Assembly (NCBI RefSeq): GCF_009764685.1
Contig: NZ_VHLM01000081.1
Location: 1-64,000, forward strand
DNA length: 64,000 bases
Source: Flavobacterium sp. I-STPP5a
Lineage (GTDB): Bacteria; Bacteroidota; Bacteroidia; Flavobacteriales; Flavobacteriaceae
Reading direction: 5' to 3'
The translations under genes were made by a program, and so were the position numbers. Under the pieces are notes generated by a model. It was not told the origin of the DNA, made no database searches, and was given only the letters and a program-made list of their open reading frames with translations. Shown in pieces: positions 63,365 to 64,000 of this stretch. Position 1 is the first letter of the stretch; each line of letters begins with the position of its first letter.

Positions 63365-64000
63365 TTATTCCCTTGCTGCCAAATATCTTTCGGCATCAAG
63401 TGCAGCCATACAACCTGTTCCTGCTGCTGTTATAGCCTGACGGTATACATGATCAGCAGCGTCACCAGCTACAAAAACACCTGCAACATTTGTAAGTGAA
63501 GAACCTGGCGTGTTAACAATATATCCTGTTTCATCAAGAGTAATAAACTCTTTAAAAATATCTGTATTCGGCTTGTGACCAATGGCAACGAAAAATCCTG
63601 TTGCCGGAATTTCAAAAGTTTCACCTGTAGTTTTGTTTAACGCTTTTACACCTGTAACTACTTGTTCATCCCCAAGTACTTCAACAGTATCATGGTTCAT
63701 CAAAATGGTGATATTTTCTGTTTTGCGTACGCGCTCCTCCATAATTTTTGAAGCTCTAAATTTCTCGCTACGTACTAGCATGGTAACTTTTTTACAAAGT
63801 TTAGACAAATAGTGTGCCTCTTCACAAGCTGAATCTCCTGCACCTACTATGACCACCTCTTGGTTTCTATAAAAGAAACCATCACAAACAGCACATGCAG
63901 AAACACCACCACCCATTTTTAAGTAATGTTGCTCTGATGGTAAGCCTAAATATTTAGCCGAAGCACCAGTTGAAATGATTACTGTTTCACAGTGTAATTC
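63365..64000 (-). CDS. trxB: Thioredoxin reductase (5'-truncated by window edge)
   Basis: NADPH-dependent flavoenzyme that reduces thioredoxin; the last 212 residues or so are seen and the frame runs past the right edge. The redox-active disulfide is CAVCDG, near residue 36 of the visible part, preceded by STGASAKYLGLPSE. The NADPH-binding Rossmann motif is VIVGAGDSACEEAHYLSKLC, and FVAGDAADHVYRQAITAAGT near the C terminus is the FAD-binding signature. It is closed by a terminator at 63307-63350, with an IS3 element just downstream. Confidence 0.96.
   Translation of the reverse strand, partial: ELHCETVIISTGASAKYLGLPSEQHYLKMGGGVSACAVCDGFFYRNQEVVIVGAGDSACEEAHYLSKLCKKVTMLVRSEKFRASKIMEERVRKTENITILMNHDTVEVLGDEQVVTGVKALNKTTGETFEIPATGFFVAIGHKPNTDIFKEFITLDETGYIVNTPGSSLTNVAGVFVAGDAADHVYRQAITAAGTGCMAALDAERYLAARE

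Overview
The window reads as a low-GC chromosomal segment of a member of the Bacteroidota, most probably a Flavobacterium or close relative. The evidence is the family set (SecD-SecF fusion, DUF4294, DUF2807/PspC cassette, TonB-dependent receptor), promoters of the Bacteroidota type (TTG, 19-21 bases, TAnnTTTG), near absence of Shine-Dalgarno sites, and LDH-like malate dehydrogenase. Genus is inferred from gene content; no rRNA gene is inside the window.

Layout. 1-750: non-coding, with three tandem leftward promoters of rRNA type firing off the left edge. 0.75-6 kb: DUF4294 protein, M42 aminopeptidase, topoisomerase III, DUF6265 lipoprotein. 6.1-14.5 kb: an iron-acquisition block (secreted ankyrin protein, DUF2271 protein, PepSY membrane/flavodoxin/ferredoxin-reductase fusion, ApbE flavin transferase, TonB siderophore receptor). 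Its two promoters are each bracketed by a pair of copies of the same 15-bp palindrome, TATTTAnTCTAAATA. 14.5-31.7 kb: mostly housekeeping (valS, DUF1573 protein, retropepsin-PDZ protein, aminotransferase, folE, cysS, yidD, lgt, PagL-like deacylase, secDF, mdh, gyrB). 31.9-38 kb: two asparagine synthetase paralogues around an amidohydrolase lipoprotein, with a 211-bp MITE-like element inserted in the loop of a terminator; then a GreA-like protein. 38.3-41.4 kb: one secreted unknown and two tandem secreted YD-repeat-like paralogues. 41.5-47.3 kb: an envelope set of TPR protein, PhzF-family protein and plug-less outer-membrane barrel. 47.5-52.6 kb: ftsE and a small glycosyltransferase island with a stand-alone sugar ketoisomerase-like cupin. 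52.8-59.1 kb: a caspase/CHAT-like pseudoenzyme candidate, a Cys-rich secreted peptide, a DUF4442 protein, and a DUF4870/PadR/PspC/DUF2807/DUF2807 envelope-stress-like cassette. 59.3-61.6 kb: a metzincin lipoprotein with a partner propeller-like lipoprotein. 61.9-63.3 kb: a complete IS3-family element. 63.4 kb to the right edge: trxB, cut by the window.

The most interesting unit is the iron block. I infer that cytosolic NAD(P)H electrons pass through the flavodoxin-reductase/PepSY protein across the inner membrane, perhaps to a DUF2271 protein that carries an ApbE-type TGAS flavinylation motif, to reduce ferric siderophore imported by the receptor. The shared dual-operator promoters imply one metal-responsive repressor controls both transcription units. 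Also notable are the MITE in a terminator loop, a four-member dispersed hairpin repeat family at 3' ends of genes, and the pseudo-caspase.
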